Origin: Prevotellaceae bacterium UBA1787
Lineage (GTDB): Bacteria; Bacteroidota; Bacteroidia; Bacteroidales; Bacteroidaceae
Assembly: GCA_002315195.1 (NCBI GenBank)
Contig: DCGD01000067.1
Span: 321 to 36,538, forward strand
DNA: 36,218 nucleotides
Reading direction: 5' to 3'
Both the position numbers and the translations under genes were made by a program. The notes below the pieces were generated by a model. The model worked only from the letters and a program-made list of their open reading frames with translations. It searched no databases and was not told where the DNA came from. Shown here piece by piece: positions 1 through 8,514 of this stretch. Every line of letters starts with the position of its first letter. Positions within the stretch are counted from its first letter, which is position 1.

Positions 1-337
1 AGAAATCCCCACATCTACTCTATTTTTTCATCCCCCCTTGCATTTCATACTTACGAACCATTATCCATAAGCGTCATGTTTTCGCATTTGTGATTCCATT
101 GTACGAATGGCGTGTCGGAGTGTTTCAACTACATGGTAAAGTTTATCGTCTTTATATATTGTTTTCTTCATTTCCGACTTCACCAGCCATTATATGTAAG
201 TTGCATCTTGTGACGGTGTTTCTTGCCTATTTGCCCAACAATGTGATTAATTGTGCAATTTTCCTATTTTGTCACAATATAGACTATCCTTATAACATGC
301 AGATAATTAGAATATTAATATTTTTTATATTTTCTTT
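1..337. other. Non-coding left edge of window
   Basis: No convincing gene is seen here. The stretch is AT-rich, and the only long open frame (90-437, plus) has a hydrophobic, low-complexity translation, runs through the promoter of the next operon and overlaps the TolC-like gene. I treat it as chance. What lies upstream of the window is unknown, so a missing operon partner, such as an ATPase for the efflux system, cannot be excluded. Confidence 0.5.
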
Positions 338-369
338 TTTGCACATATTGTTCATGATGTGTAATTTTG
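338..369 (+). promoter_or_regulatory. Bacteroidetes-type promoter of the efflux operon
   Basis: TTTG at 338-341 is followed after 20 bp by TAATTTTG at 362-369. This matches the known Bacteroidetes primary sigma pattern (-33 TTTG, -7 TAnnTTTG). Transcription would begin near 376, leaving a leader of about 20 nt before the ATG at 395. The pattern match is read directly from the sequence; activity is inferred. Confidence 0.6.
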
Positions 370-394
370 CAGTCGTTATAAAATTGTTTTTTAG

Positions 395-1852
395 ATGCAG
401 AAATTTTTTTTTGTTACATTCATGTTCTTATGTGTAGAGTTTGCATGTGCCGATAACCCATATACCTTGGACAGTTTGCGAAGTCTTGCATTAAGAAATA
501 ATAAATCGTTGTTGGCAAGCAAGTATAAGATTGATGCCGCCATCAACGAGCATAAATCTGCGAAGACGCATTATTTACCTTCGTTGAGTTTGGAAGGAAG
601 TTATATACATAATCAGAAGTCTGTACACTTGCTCTCAGATGAAACCTTAAACACTTTGAATACCGCCCAGGAAAGTTCAGCTGCGCAAATTAAAAACTTC
701 GCGCAGCAATTGTCAGCGAAATCACCTGAAATGGGTGCGCTTGTAGGCTCATTGGTGACGCCGCTTAGTACGGCAATTGGTGGTATGGGAAAAGATATTG
801 CCAACGCATTCAAGACGAGTACCTATAATATCTATGCCGGGGCTGTTGTCCTCACTCAGCCTATATATACGGGTGGTCGTATACGCGCGTATGATAAAAT
901 AACCCAATATGTCAGCGATTTGTTGGGTTCAGAGTATGACAAGCTGTCCCAGGAAATCATATATAGTACCGACCAAGCTTATTGGCAAGTGGTGTCTCTT
1001 TCAAACAAGAAGAAATTGGCGGAAAGTTACATGGGAATGTTGCAGCGCATGGATAGCGATATACAAAAAATGTATAAGGAAGGTCTTTTGACCAAAGCCG
1101 CCACGCTGACTGTCAGCGTCAAACTTAATGAGGCAGAGATGGCTCTTACGAAAGTGACGGATGGACTTTGTCTGAGTAGGATGTTATTGTGCCAACTTTG
1201 CGGATTGGACATTGACCTGCCGATTACCCTTTTTGACGAGGGCAATGACCAAATCGTCTCACAAATAAACATTGCAAAAAGTGATACAAACGAAGCATTC
1301 CAACATCGTAAGGAATTACATTCTTTGCGCAGTAGCATAGCCATTGCCGAGGAGAACGTGAAACTCGTGCGCAGTGCGGGTATGCCTACTATTGCCGCTT
1401 TTGGGGGGTATAATATTACGAACCCCAATGTCTATAATGGTTTTGCGAACAAGTTTGCTGGCAATTTCAACATTGGCGTTGCGTTGCATGTTCCGATTTG
1501 GAATTGGGGACAAAACAAATACCGTACTCGCGCTGCAAAAGCCTTGGTCCAAAGTCAGAAGCAAATGTTTGAGGAGGCTAAGGAAAAAATTGCGTTGCAA
1601 GTCAATCAAGCTCGTTTCAAGACCGAGGAAGCACAAAAGAAATACTTGACGGCGAAGAAGCACGTGGAAAAAGCCGATGAAAATTTGCGTTATGCCAACG
1701 TAGGATTTCGCGAAAATGTCATTGTGACTTCGGATTTGTTGGAAGCCCAAACCGCATGGCTTCAGGCGCAAACCGAATTGTTGGATGCTGAAATAGACGT
1801 GCGGCTGACAGAGATATATCTTCAGAAAGTTCAGGGAAAAATTAATTATTAA
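395..1852 (+). CDS. TolC-family outer-membrane efflux protein
   Basis: The 485-residue product has a cleavable signal peptide (hydrophobic residues about 4-19, ending in ACA before DNPYTL). It then shows the two-fold repeated long helical regions typical of TolC/OprM-like trimeric outer-membrane channels, with characteristic segments such as LTQPIYTGGR near residue 155 and a matching VPIWNWGQNKYR near residue 365. Length is normal for the family. It is the first gene of an operon with an HlyD-type adaptor and two ABC-2 permeases, so it probably forms the outer-membrane exit duct of that exporter. A promoter lies 26-57 bp upstream of the ATG. The substrate cannot be told from sequence. Confidence 0.9.
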   Translation: MQKFFFVTFMFLCVEFACADNPYTLDSLRSLALRNNKSLLASKYKIDAAINEHKSAKTHYLPSLSLEGSYIHNQKSVHLLSDETLNTLNTAQESSAAQIKNFAQQLSAKSPEMGALVGSLVTPLSTAIGGMGKDIANAFKTSTYNIYAGAVVLTQPIYTGGRIRAYDKITQYVSDLLGSEYDKLSQEIIYSTDQAYWQVVSLSNKKKLAESYMGMLQRMDSDIQKMYKEGLLTKAATLTVSVKLNEAEMALTKVTDGLCLSRMLLCQLCGLDIDLPITLFDEGNDQIVSQINIAKSDTNEAFQHRKELHSLRSSIAIAEENVKLVRSAGMPTIAAFGGYNITNPNVYNGFANKFAGNFNIGVALHVPIWNWGQNKYRTRAAKALVQSQKQMFEEAKEKIALQVNQARFKTEEAQKKYLTAKKHVEKADENLRYANVGFRENVIVTSDLLEAQTAWLQAQTELLDAEIDVRLTEIYLQKVQGKINY

Positions 1853-1869
1853 GGAAATACATAACATAT

Positions 1870-2862
1870 ATGGCTAAGAATAAATCAGAACTCAGTGTAG
1901 TTTTACGTCCAATCATTGTTATCACTGTTGTTGTCCTCATTGTGGGCCTGATTGGTAGCCTGACATTGGGAAAAGATGAAGAGGTTATTCAAGGACAAGT
2001 CGAAGTGAGTCAATATCGCGTTTCTGGAAAAGTTCCGGGTCGTATTGCGAAATTCTATGTGAAGGAAGGCGATATGACCAAGGCGGGTGATACATTGGTA
2101 AAACTGGACGTACCGGACATTGAGGCAAAATTGGCTCAAGCCAATGCCGCCCAGCAAGCCGCCCAGGCGGTGAGCGACAAGGCAAATCGCGGCACGCGCC
2201 GGGAGCAGATTCAAGGCGCCTTGGAAATGTGGAAAAAAGCGCAGGCAGGACGTGAAATCATGGAGAAAACCTACACCCGTATCAAAAATTTATATGACGA
2301 GGGCGTTGTCGCCGCGCAAAAGCTTGATGAAATAACTGCTCAGCGCGATGCCGCCATTGCGACGGAAAAAGCGGCCGAATCACAATACCAAATGGCCTTG
2401 AACGGTGCGCAAAGGGAGGACAAGGCAGCGGCCGCGGCAACTGTCGAACGTGCGATAGGTGCAGTAAGTGAAGTCAACAGTTATTTGAAAGAGGCTGTTC
2501 TTTTGGCAAGTCATGACGGGGAAGTCAGCGAGATACTTCCTCGATTGGGCGAATTGGTCGGTACGGGTTCACCTATCATGAACATTTCGATGTTGGATGA
2601 TATGTGGGTGACATTCAACGTACGTGAAGACTTGTTGAAAGACCTGCAGATGAATGCCACCGCAACTGCTTTCATACCGGCTTTGGGAAACAAGGAAATA
2701 ACGCTGAAAGTATATTATATCAAGGACCAAGGCAGTTATGCCGCATGGAAAGCCACCAAATCGACCGGACAATTTGATTTGAAAACATTTGAAGTAAAGG
2801 CGCGTCCCATCGAGTCGGTTGAAAACTTGCGTCCCGGCATGACGGTGGTCCTCAAGAGGTAA
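1870..2862 (+). CDS. HlyD/EmrA-family membrane fusion (periplasmic adaptor) protein
   Basis: The product is 330 residues with one N-terminal membrane anchor (about residues 13-34). The first biotinyl-lipoyl half follows (near residues 40-80, with RVSGKVPGRIAKFYVKEGD), then an alanine-rich coiled-coil hairpin (about 85-210), then the second lipoyl half and a beta-barrel domain ending with LRPGMTVVLKR. This is the standard architecture of adaptors that bridge an inner-membrane pump to a TolC-type duct. It starts 17 bp after the TolC-like gene and precedes two ABC-2 permeases, so it is very likely the adaptor of that exporter. Length and domain order are usual for YbhG/EmrA-like members. Confidence 0.9.
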   Translation: MAKNKSELSVVLRPIIVITVVVLIVGLIGSLTLGKDEEVIQGQVEVSQYRVSGKVPGRIAKFYVKEGDMTKAGDTLVKLDVPDIEAKLAQANAAQQAAQAVSDKANRGTRREQIQGALEMWKKAQAGREIMEKTYTRIKNLYDEGVVAAQKLDEITAQRDAAIATEKAAESQYQMALNGAQREDKAAAAATVERAIGAVSEVNSYLKEAVLLASHDGEVSEILPRLGELVGTGSPIMNISMLDDMWVTFNVREDLLKDLQMNATATAFIPALGNKEITLKVYYIKDQGSYAAWKATKSTGQFDLKTFEVKARPIESVENLRPGMTVVLKR

Positions 2863-2892
2863 TCGCGTTGTCACAAGTAGAGTAGATTTTTT

Positions 2893-4074
2893 ATGCGAAA
2901 AGAGTACAACTCAAATAGTTGCTTCCGCGACATATTCATCCGGGAATTACGTCGTATGGCATCGCGACCTATTTGCCTATACTGTATTGTAATAGCGCCC
3001 TTATTTTGTCTCTTTTTCTTCACATCGCTGATGGACGATGGCATACCGCATGATTTGCCCGTCGGCGTTGTGGATTTAGATAATTCTTCTACTTCCAGGA
3101 AAATCATCCGAACCTTGGATGCTATGGATCAATGCAAGGTGGTTCAAGTATATCACAACTACTCCGATGCAAGAATAGCCATGCAAGAAGGAAAAATCTA
3201 TGCTTTTCTGTATATTCCAAGTCGTTTCTCAGAAGACTTGCAGTCCATGAGACGACCTGAATTGACATATTATATCAATTATTCCATAATGGTTTCCGGC
3301 GCCTTGATATATAAAGACATGCGTCGGTTGGTAGAGTTGGCGTCCGCATCAGCCATGCAGAAAAAGTTGTTTGCACGTGGCGCGACTGAAAAGCAGACAC
3401 TGAGTTTCCTACAGCCCATTGTCATTGAATCTCATGCCACTTACAATCCTACGCTCAATTATGCCATTTATTTGAACAATACCATTCTTCCCGGAATATT
3501 AATGTTGCTTATTTCCCTGTTGACGGTTTATTCAATAGGGAGCGAGGTTAAGGAAAAAACCGCACTCTTTTGGTTGCGTAGAAGCAATCATTCAATACTG
3601 CTTGGCGTTGCCGCGAAATTATTACCTTATACCATTGCGTTCTTAGGGATTAAATTATGTTGCGATGCATATATGTATGGTGTGTTGGAATATCCATGTA
3701 ACACCGATTTAGCTTCGTTGATGCTACTTGATTTTGTCATGATCGTGTCAGCGCAGGCTTTGGGTGTCATATTCTATTCACTCATACCCGTAATGCGACT
3801 GTCGTTGAGCGTTTGCAGCCTTTGGGGGGTTGTTGGTTTCTCCATCAGTGGTTTTTCTTTTCCAACGCTCGCGATGACTTCTCCAATACAGGCGTTGAGC
3901 AATTTGTTCCCGCTTCGTCATTACTATCTCATCTATGTAAGTCAGATATTGGATGGAAACGGCTTGGCGTATTCTTGGATAAGTTATGCGTCTTTGTTGG
4001 TTTTTGTATTGTTGGCGCTTGCACTTCTCATGCGTCTCAAAAGTGAAATTATTCATTTACTCTACATTCCTTGA
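2893..4074 (+). CDS. ABC-2 type transporter permease (first of pair)
   Basis: The 393-residue membrane protein has one transmembrane segment near residues 29-46, a long extracytoplasmic region (about 47-190, with GVVDLDNSSTSRKI typical of the ABC2_membrane_3 group) and five or six further membrane segments to the C terminus. This resembles the YbhR/YbhS/YhhJ half-permeases. It overlaps the next permease region by its stop codon, and the two probably form a heterodimer. No nucleotide-binding protein is encoded beside it, which is unusual if this is a classical ABC exporter. Confidence 0.85.
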   Translation: MRKEYNSNSCFRDIFIRELRRMASRPICLYCIVIAPLFCLFFFTSLMDDGIPHDLPVGVVDLDNSSTSRKIIRTLDAMDQCKVVQVYHNYSDARIAMQEGKIYAFLYIPSRFSEDLQSMRRPELTYYINYSIMVSGALIYKDMRRLVELASASAMQKKLFARGATEKQTLSFLQPIVIESHATYNPTLNYAIYLNNTILPGILMLLISLLTVYSIGSEVKEKTALFWLRRSNHSILLGVAAKLLPYTIAFLGIKLCCDAYMYGVLEYPCNTDLASLMLLDFVMIVSAQALGVIFYSLIPVMRLSLSVCSLWGVVGFSISGFSFPTLAMTSPIQALSNLFPLRHYYLIYVSQILDGNGLAYSWISYASLLVFVLLALALLMRLKSEIIHLLYIP

Positions 4075-4082
4075 TACTTATT

Positions 4083-5279
4083 ATGAAAGCTGCAAACAGT
4101 AAATTAATACAAGGGATAAAGAACATTGTTCGCATCTGCCAAAAGGAAATAGACATAATTTTGCACGATGAGGGTGTCTTGATATTTTGTGTCCTGGTGC
4201 CCTTGTTTTATCCGTTGTTGTATTCCATGATTTATCAAACGGAAACCATTCATGAGGTTCCCGTAACCGTGATAGATGATTCAAAAACGGCCTTGAGCAG
4301 AACATTCGTCCGTAAGTTTGACGCATCATCGTGGGTGAAGGTAATCGGATATTCTGACAATGTCGAAGATGCTAAGGAGCAAATCAAAAGACAGAATACA
4401 TACGGCTTTATCAAAATACCTGAAGATTTTTCAGACAGGATAGTCAGGGGAGAACAGGCATTTGTGGGAATGTACGGAGACATGAGTGGGATGTTGTATT
4501 ACAAAGGCATACTTATAGCCGCCACAGACGTATCGTTGGACATGAACGAGAAAATCAAGATAGAGCGGATACCCGGCATGACAAAGAGCGATGATGAAAT
4601 TATTACATATCCAGTCACCAACAAAGATGTCGCATTGTTTAATACCCAGCAGGGGTTTGCCGTTTTCTTAATACCCGCGGTGTTGATGCTCATAATTCAA
4701 CAGACATTGCTCCTCGGCATAGGTATGGCGGATGGCACAGCGGCAGAAAGAGGAGAATACACGCGCATCTTGACATACGGACGTCGTTTTCGCGGCTTGC
4801 TGGATGTTATCTTGGGTCGGACGCTTGCTTACTGTTTGCTTTATGCCATAACAACTGCATACATGTTGTGCATAGTTCCCCGATTTTTTGGCATAACTCA
4901 AATTGGACAAGGAACAACGATTTTGGCATTTGTCATTCCCTACATACTTGATTGCATATTTTTTGCTCAGACAATGGCCGTCTTGATACGCAACAGAGAG
5001 ATAAGCATCTTGGTCTTTGTGGTCACATCCCTGCCCATTTTGTTCATTTCCGGAATATCATGGCCGGGCGTGTCCGTACCTGCATTTTGGAAAGGCATTT
5101 CATGTCTCTTGCCTACTACTTTCGGAATCAATGGTTTTGTTCGCATCAACACCATGGGAGCCACACTTCAACAGGTGTTGTATGAATGGGGTATGTTGTG
5201 GGTTCAGGCCATTGCTTATTTCCTCATTCTGTATTTCAGGTTGCACAGAGATGTCAAACGCCTGATTTCAGAAGAATAG
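4083..5279 (+). CDS. ABC-2 type transporter permease (second of pair)
   Basis: The frame is open from a TTG at 4071, but the ATG at 4083 gives a more usual start (MKAANSK) 8 bp after the preceding stop, so I use it (398 residues). The topology matches its neighbour: one N-terminal membrane segment (about 30-50 of the mature frame), a large periplasmic region containing VPVTVIDDSKTALSRTF, and five or six C-terminal segments with the FISGISWPG motif seen in this permease group. It is the last gene of the TolC-HlyD-permease-permease operon. The stop codon lies inside a convergent terminator stem. Confidence 0.85.
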   Translation: MKAANSKLIQGIKNIVRICQKEIDIILHDEGVLIFCVLVPLFYPLLYSMIYQTETIHEVPVTVIDDSKTALSRTFVRKFDASSWVKVIGYSDNVEDAKEQIKRQNTYGFIKIPEDFSDRIVRGEQAFVGMYGDMSGMLYYKGILIAATDVSLDMNEKIKIERIPGMTKSDDEIITYPVTNKDVALFNTQQGFAVFLIPAVLMLIIQQTLLLGIGMADGTAAERGEYTRILTYGRRFRGLLDVILGRTLAYCLLYAITTAYMLCIVPRFFGITQIGQGTTILAFVIPYILDCIFFAQTMAVLIRNREISILVFVVTSLPILFISGISWPGVSVPAFWKGISCLLPTTFGINGFVRINTMGATLQQVLYEWGMLWVQAIAYFLILYFRLHRDVKRLISEE

Positions 5280-5311
5280 AATCCAATCCATGGCGCGTGA
5301 AAATTCTATTC
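5274..5311. terminator. Bidirectional terminator between convergent genes
   Basis: GAATAGAAT (5274-5282) and ATTCTATTC (5303-5311) form a perfect 9-bp stem with a 20-nt loop. T-rich sequence follows on the plus strand. The stem carries the stop codon of the plus-strand permease (5277-5279) and the end of the minus-strand CBS-domain gene (5306), so one short hairpin could serve both operons. Confidence 0.6.
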
Positions 5312-6595
5312 GTCCTTGTTTTCATTTTTGTTCTTGAATGTCACAAGAACTTTGTCAATGCGGTTCCCGTCCATTTGTGCTATGTGAAGATGGAAACCAT
5401 TCCAATCACAGTTTTCCCCCACTATGGGTATATGGTCCAAAAGTACCAATATCAAACCCGCCAAGGTGTTGTAGTTGCCTTGATATAGACTTTCCTTGTC
5501 GAAATATTCGAGAAAATCATAAAATGGACATTGACCATACACTTCCCAACTGATGCCCTGTTGGCGTTCCACAATGTCCGGACTTTCAGAATCCACTTCA
5601 ATGGTCCCAACCAGTCCCTCAAAAATGTTGCGCAGGGTGATGATGCCTTGCAATGCGCCGAACTCATCGCACACAAAGGCGAAACTGAAACGATATTTCT
5701 TCAAATATTCGAGTGCCTTGTAAACCGTGATGTTTTCGGGGAAGTATAGCGGTTTCTGCAAGTTTGTGTGAAGGTTGAAATCAGGTTTTCCTAACTGCAT
5801 GACAAGATCTTTTAGTTTGATATAGCCGCGGATGTTTTCAATGTCGCCATCGATTACGGGATAATTGCCAAATGGTGTTTCTTGAATGATGGCTTTCACC
5901 TGCTCGCTTGTCATGTTTATGTCAAGTGCGACGATTTCGGTCCGGTACGTCATGATTTGGTCCACTTTTTGGTCACCCATAATCAAGGCACGTTCCATAA
6001 TGTCCTGCTCTACTTCTTCGACTTCTCCGTTTTCCGTACCCTCTCGGATGACGGACTTTATTTCTTCTTCTGTTATGCGCGTGTCTTCTTTGTGAAGATG
6101 GAAAAGTCGCACAAGTGCGTTCGTATTGATGGTCATCAGCCACACAAAAGGTTTTGAGACGGCGGCAAAGAACAACATCGGCGGAGCGCAGAGTTTTGCC
6201 ATAAAGTCGGCCATGTCAATGCCAATGCGTTTAGGAAACAGTTCTCCCAATTCACACTGCAGATAGGTGGCGACAATAAGAATGACGGTTTTTGAAACAA
6301 TGGGTGCCAGGTCTTCTGAAAGGCCAATCTGTTGCAACCAAATCGTGAAATTATCCGAAAGGGCTGCCCCGGAGTAGATACCGGTCAATATGGATACGAT
6401 GGTAATTCCTATCTGACAAGTAGAAAGAAATTTATTGGTGTCATCAATCAAGCCGACCGCCATTCTCGCACTGCGACTGCCTTTGTCGGCTTGGGAGACC
6501 AAGCGCCCCCGACGGGCGGAGATGTAAGCCACTTCTGCCATTGAGAAAAAGGCGTTAAAGGCTATAAGGGTTATTATGATAATTATATTTGCCAT
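5306..6595 (-). CDS. CNNM/CorC-type (DUF21-CBS) membrane protein
   Basis: The product has 429 residues and three domains in the usual order. First is an N-terminal DUF21/CNNM transmembrane domain (about 1-175, starting with a membrane segment and the conserved AFFSMAEVAYISARRGRL). Next is a tandem CBS pair (about 205-330). Last is a C-terminal CorC_HlyC/TerC-associated domain (about 345-425). Known members (CorC, MpfA, CNNM) act in magnesium or divalent-cation efflux; older annotations call them haemolysin TlyC. It stands alone on its strand, convergent with the efflux operon and divergent from the redox operon. The ion handled here is inferred from family only. Confidence 0.88.
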   Translation of the reverse strand: MANIIIIITLIAFNAFFSMAEVAYISARRGRLVSQADKGSRSARMAVGLIDDTNKFLSTCQIGITIVSILTGIYSGAALSDNFTIWLQQIGLSEDLAPIVSKTVILIVATYLQCELGELFPKRIGIDMADFMAKLCAPPMLFFAAVSKPFVWLMTINTNALVRLFHLHKEDTRITEEEIKSVIREGTENGEVEEVEQDIMERALIMGDQKVDQIMTYRTEIVALDINMTSEQVKAIIQETPFGNYPVIDGDIENIRGYIKLKDLVMQLGKPDFNLHTNLQKPLYFPENITVYKALEYLKKYRFSFAFVCDEFGALQGIITLRNIFEGLVGTIEVDSESPDIVERQQGISWEVYGQCPFYDFLEYFDKESLYQGNYNTLAGLILVLLDHIPIVGENCDWNGFHLHIAQMDGNRIDKVLVTFKNKNENKDE

Positions 6596-6611
6596 GATGT
6601 TTTTCTTGATG

Positions 6612-6642
6612 CAAATGTACGAATAAAAGAATTAAGGAAAAA
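6612..6642 (-). promoter_or_regulatory. Likely promoter of the DUF21-CBS gene
   Basis: Read on the minus strand, TACATTTG (6619-6612) matches TAnnTTTG, with a T-rich TTTT 19 bp upstream (6642-6639). It lies 17-47 bp upstream of the ATG at 6595. The -7 element is good and the -33 element is weak. Confidence 0.4.
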
Positions 6643-6860
6643 CCTTTTGTACCGAAATATCGCATTCGTGGTTGTCAAATGCTTTTTTAGCACCGAAGTA
6701 TGCGTAATTATGTGTTTTGTTTGTCAGTCTATTGTCTTTGCATGCATTGTGTTCTTTAATATGATGAAACTTGAAATAAGGGTATGCTCTTTTTATTTCA
6801 ATGCATAAAGTAATGCGAGAAGTAAAATTTTACATTTTTTTCAATAAAAATTAGCACAAA
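6643..6860. other. Intergenic region between divergent genes
   Basis: The divergent gap 6596-6958 (363 bp) holds the two promoter candidates listed separately. The sequence between them is AT-rich, with no open frame of note and no strong hairpin. Two loosely similar stretches (ACCGAAATATCGC near 6651 and ACCGAAGTATGCG near 6692) were noted, but they are too imperfect to call an operator. Confidence 0.4.
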
Positions 6861-6892
6861 GTTGAATAAGATTTTTTTTTTGCGTATTTTTG
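6861..6892 (+). promoter_or_regulatory. Likely promoter of the redox operon
   Basis: GTTG (6861-6864), 20 bp, then TATTTTTG (6885-6892) fits the Bacteroidetes TTTG/TAnnTTTG pattern with one mismatch in the upstream element. It would start transcription near 6899, about 60 nt before the ATG at 6959. Confidence 0.5.
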
Positions 6893-6958
6893 CCACATAA
6901 TAGCGAATGTTTCAAATTATTTTGGTAAGACTTTTTTTTAAATAGAAACGAAAATTTA

Positions 6959-8485
6959 ATGCAAACAAAGAAAAAAGGCTGGTTTTGGGCAGGCGTGGTA
7001 GGTTTGCTTGTGGGTAGCAGCGTGATGATAGTTTTGGATTATTATTACAATAAATCATCAGAAAATGAATCGTGTATGGTATGCCATGTGCATCCGCAGG
7101 CGGAAGACTCTTGGAAGAAATCTTCTCATTACAATAATGAAAGTGGTGTGATGACCAATTGCGTAGCTTGTCATTTGCCTCCTGAAGGCACGTTTGAACA
7201 TTTCACAGCCAAAGCGAAAACCGGCATGAAGGATGTGTGGAGTTACATGACCAAGAAAAAAGAAGACTTGGATTTTGAAAGCAAGAAAGAGTTGGAATAT
7301 GCCGTCAAGATTGTGTACAACGAATCTTGCAAGAAATGTCATGTCAACCTTTTCCCAAAGAATTTATCCGATGATGGCATAGCCGCGCATTTGTATTACG
7401 AGGAGAATGAAAAGGCTTTGGATCTTCAATGCATCAGTTGCCATTTGGACGTGGGACACTATAATCCGAATTACAAGCATGCAGCCATGACGTCAGCGCC
7501 CATTGATACTACAGGCGTGGGGTTTGACAGTGCGACGATAGTCAAGGAATTCAAGAACTTTACCGAAAAGATACCGGGGACGCAGGTGACCATTAACATG
7601 GTGGCAGTCCCGGGTGGAGAATTCATGATGGGAAGCGAGAATGGCGATGCATACAGCAAGGAAGACGAGTATCCACGTCATAAAGTGAGTGTTGATCCGA
7701 TTTTCATGGGAGAAACTGAGATAACATGGAATCAGTATTGGGCGTTCTATGTGGAATGTATGTCTGAAGGACGTACTCCGCCCGAGGCGGTATATGCCAA
7801 CAATACTCGTCCTGATGTGGATGCGGTTTCGGGACCGACCCCTCCATTCGGCGCACCCGACCAAGGTTGGGGAATGGGTGAACGGCCGGCCATTACCATG
7901 ACACATTATGGCGCGGAGACGTTCTGTCAGTGGCTGTCCTTGAAAACGGGCAAGAAATATCGTCTGCCGACTGAAGCCGAATGGGAACATGCCGCCCGCG
8001 GTGGAAAGGAAACGCCTTATTTCTTTGAAGGCAAACCTTCTTCTTTCAGCAATGAAAGTTTCTGGTCCTCACTTTTCGGAGCGGATACGACAGTGATCAA
8101 TCGCTATATCGTTTATGTCAACAACAGCAAGAACCGCAGCCAGGAACCGTCAAAGGTAAGCCCTAATCCTTACGGATTGAAGAACATGTTGGGAAATGTC
8201 ATGGAGTATTGCTCCGACTGGTATAGCGACAAGGCATATTCCGAAATTTCGGACGGGACAGCCAATCCAAAAGGTCCGTCATCAGGTACTGAGCATGTTG
8301 TACGCGGTGGGTGCTACTCGGATGACGCATCCAATTTGCGTTGTGCTTCCCGAGGACATACAAATCATGACGCATGGCTTAAAACCGACCCTCAGAATCC
8401 AAAGAGCATTTGGTGGTATTCAGACATTAAGGGCGTAGGTTTCCGCATTGTGTGCGAAGTGCCGGAAGGTGTCAATACAAAATAA
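6959..8485 (+). CDS. Tetrahaem NapC/NrfH-like cytochrome fused to an FGE-like domain
   Basis: The product is 508 residues. Residues 8-27 form a single N-terminal membrane anchor. Four c-type haem motifs follow: CMVCH (39-43), CVACH (68-72), CKKCH (124-128) and CISCH (158-162), in the size range and arrangement of NapC/NrfH menaquinol dehydrogenases. Residues about 210-500 form a formylglycine-generating-enzyme-like (FGE-sulfatase) fold, with VPGGEFMMGS (217-226), YRLPTEAEWEHAARGG (334-349), YGLKNMLGNVMEYCSDWY (405-422) and VVRGGCYSDD (447-456). The Cys pair that binds copper in true FGEs is not recognisable in the last region, so this half is probably not a classical FGE. Both domains would face the periplasm. 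It heads an operon with two Tat lipoproteins and cytochrome c maturation genes. The role is inferred: electron transfer between the quinone pool and a periplasmic partner. Confidence 0.85.
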   Translation: MQTKKKGWFWAGVVGLLVGSSVMIVLDYYYNKSSENESCMVCHVHPQAEDSWKKSSHYNNESGVMTNCVACHLPPEGTFEHFTAKAKTGMKDVWSYMTKKKEDLDFESKKELEYAVKIVYNESCKKCHVNLFPKNLSDDGIAAHLYYEENEKALDLQCISCHLDVGHYNPNYKHAAMTSAPIDTTGVGFDSATIVKEFKNFTEKIPGTQVTINMVAVPGGEFMMGSENGDAYSKEDEYPRHKVSVDPIFMGETEITWNQYWAFYVECMSEGRTPPEAVYANNTRPDVDAVSGPTPPFGAPDQGWGMGERPAITMTHYGAETFCQWLSLKTGKKYRLPTEAEWEHAARGGKETPYFFEGKPSSFSNESFWSSLFGADTTVINRYIVYVNNSKNRSQEPSKVSPNPYGLKNMLGNVMEYCSDWYSDKAYSEISDGTANPKGPSSGTEHVVRGGCYSDDASNLRCASRGHTNHDAWLKTDPQNPKSIWWYSDIKGVGFRIVCEVPEGVNTK

Positions 8486-8514
8486 ATAGATTCATACATC
8501 ATAGTATTAACAAT

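Noticed and set aside
90..437. Plus-strand 115-codon frame at the left edge
   Set aside because: Hydrophobic low-complexity translation, overlaps the promoter and start of the TolC-like gene, no family resemblance.
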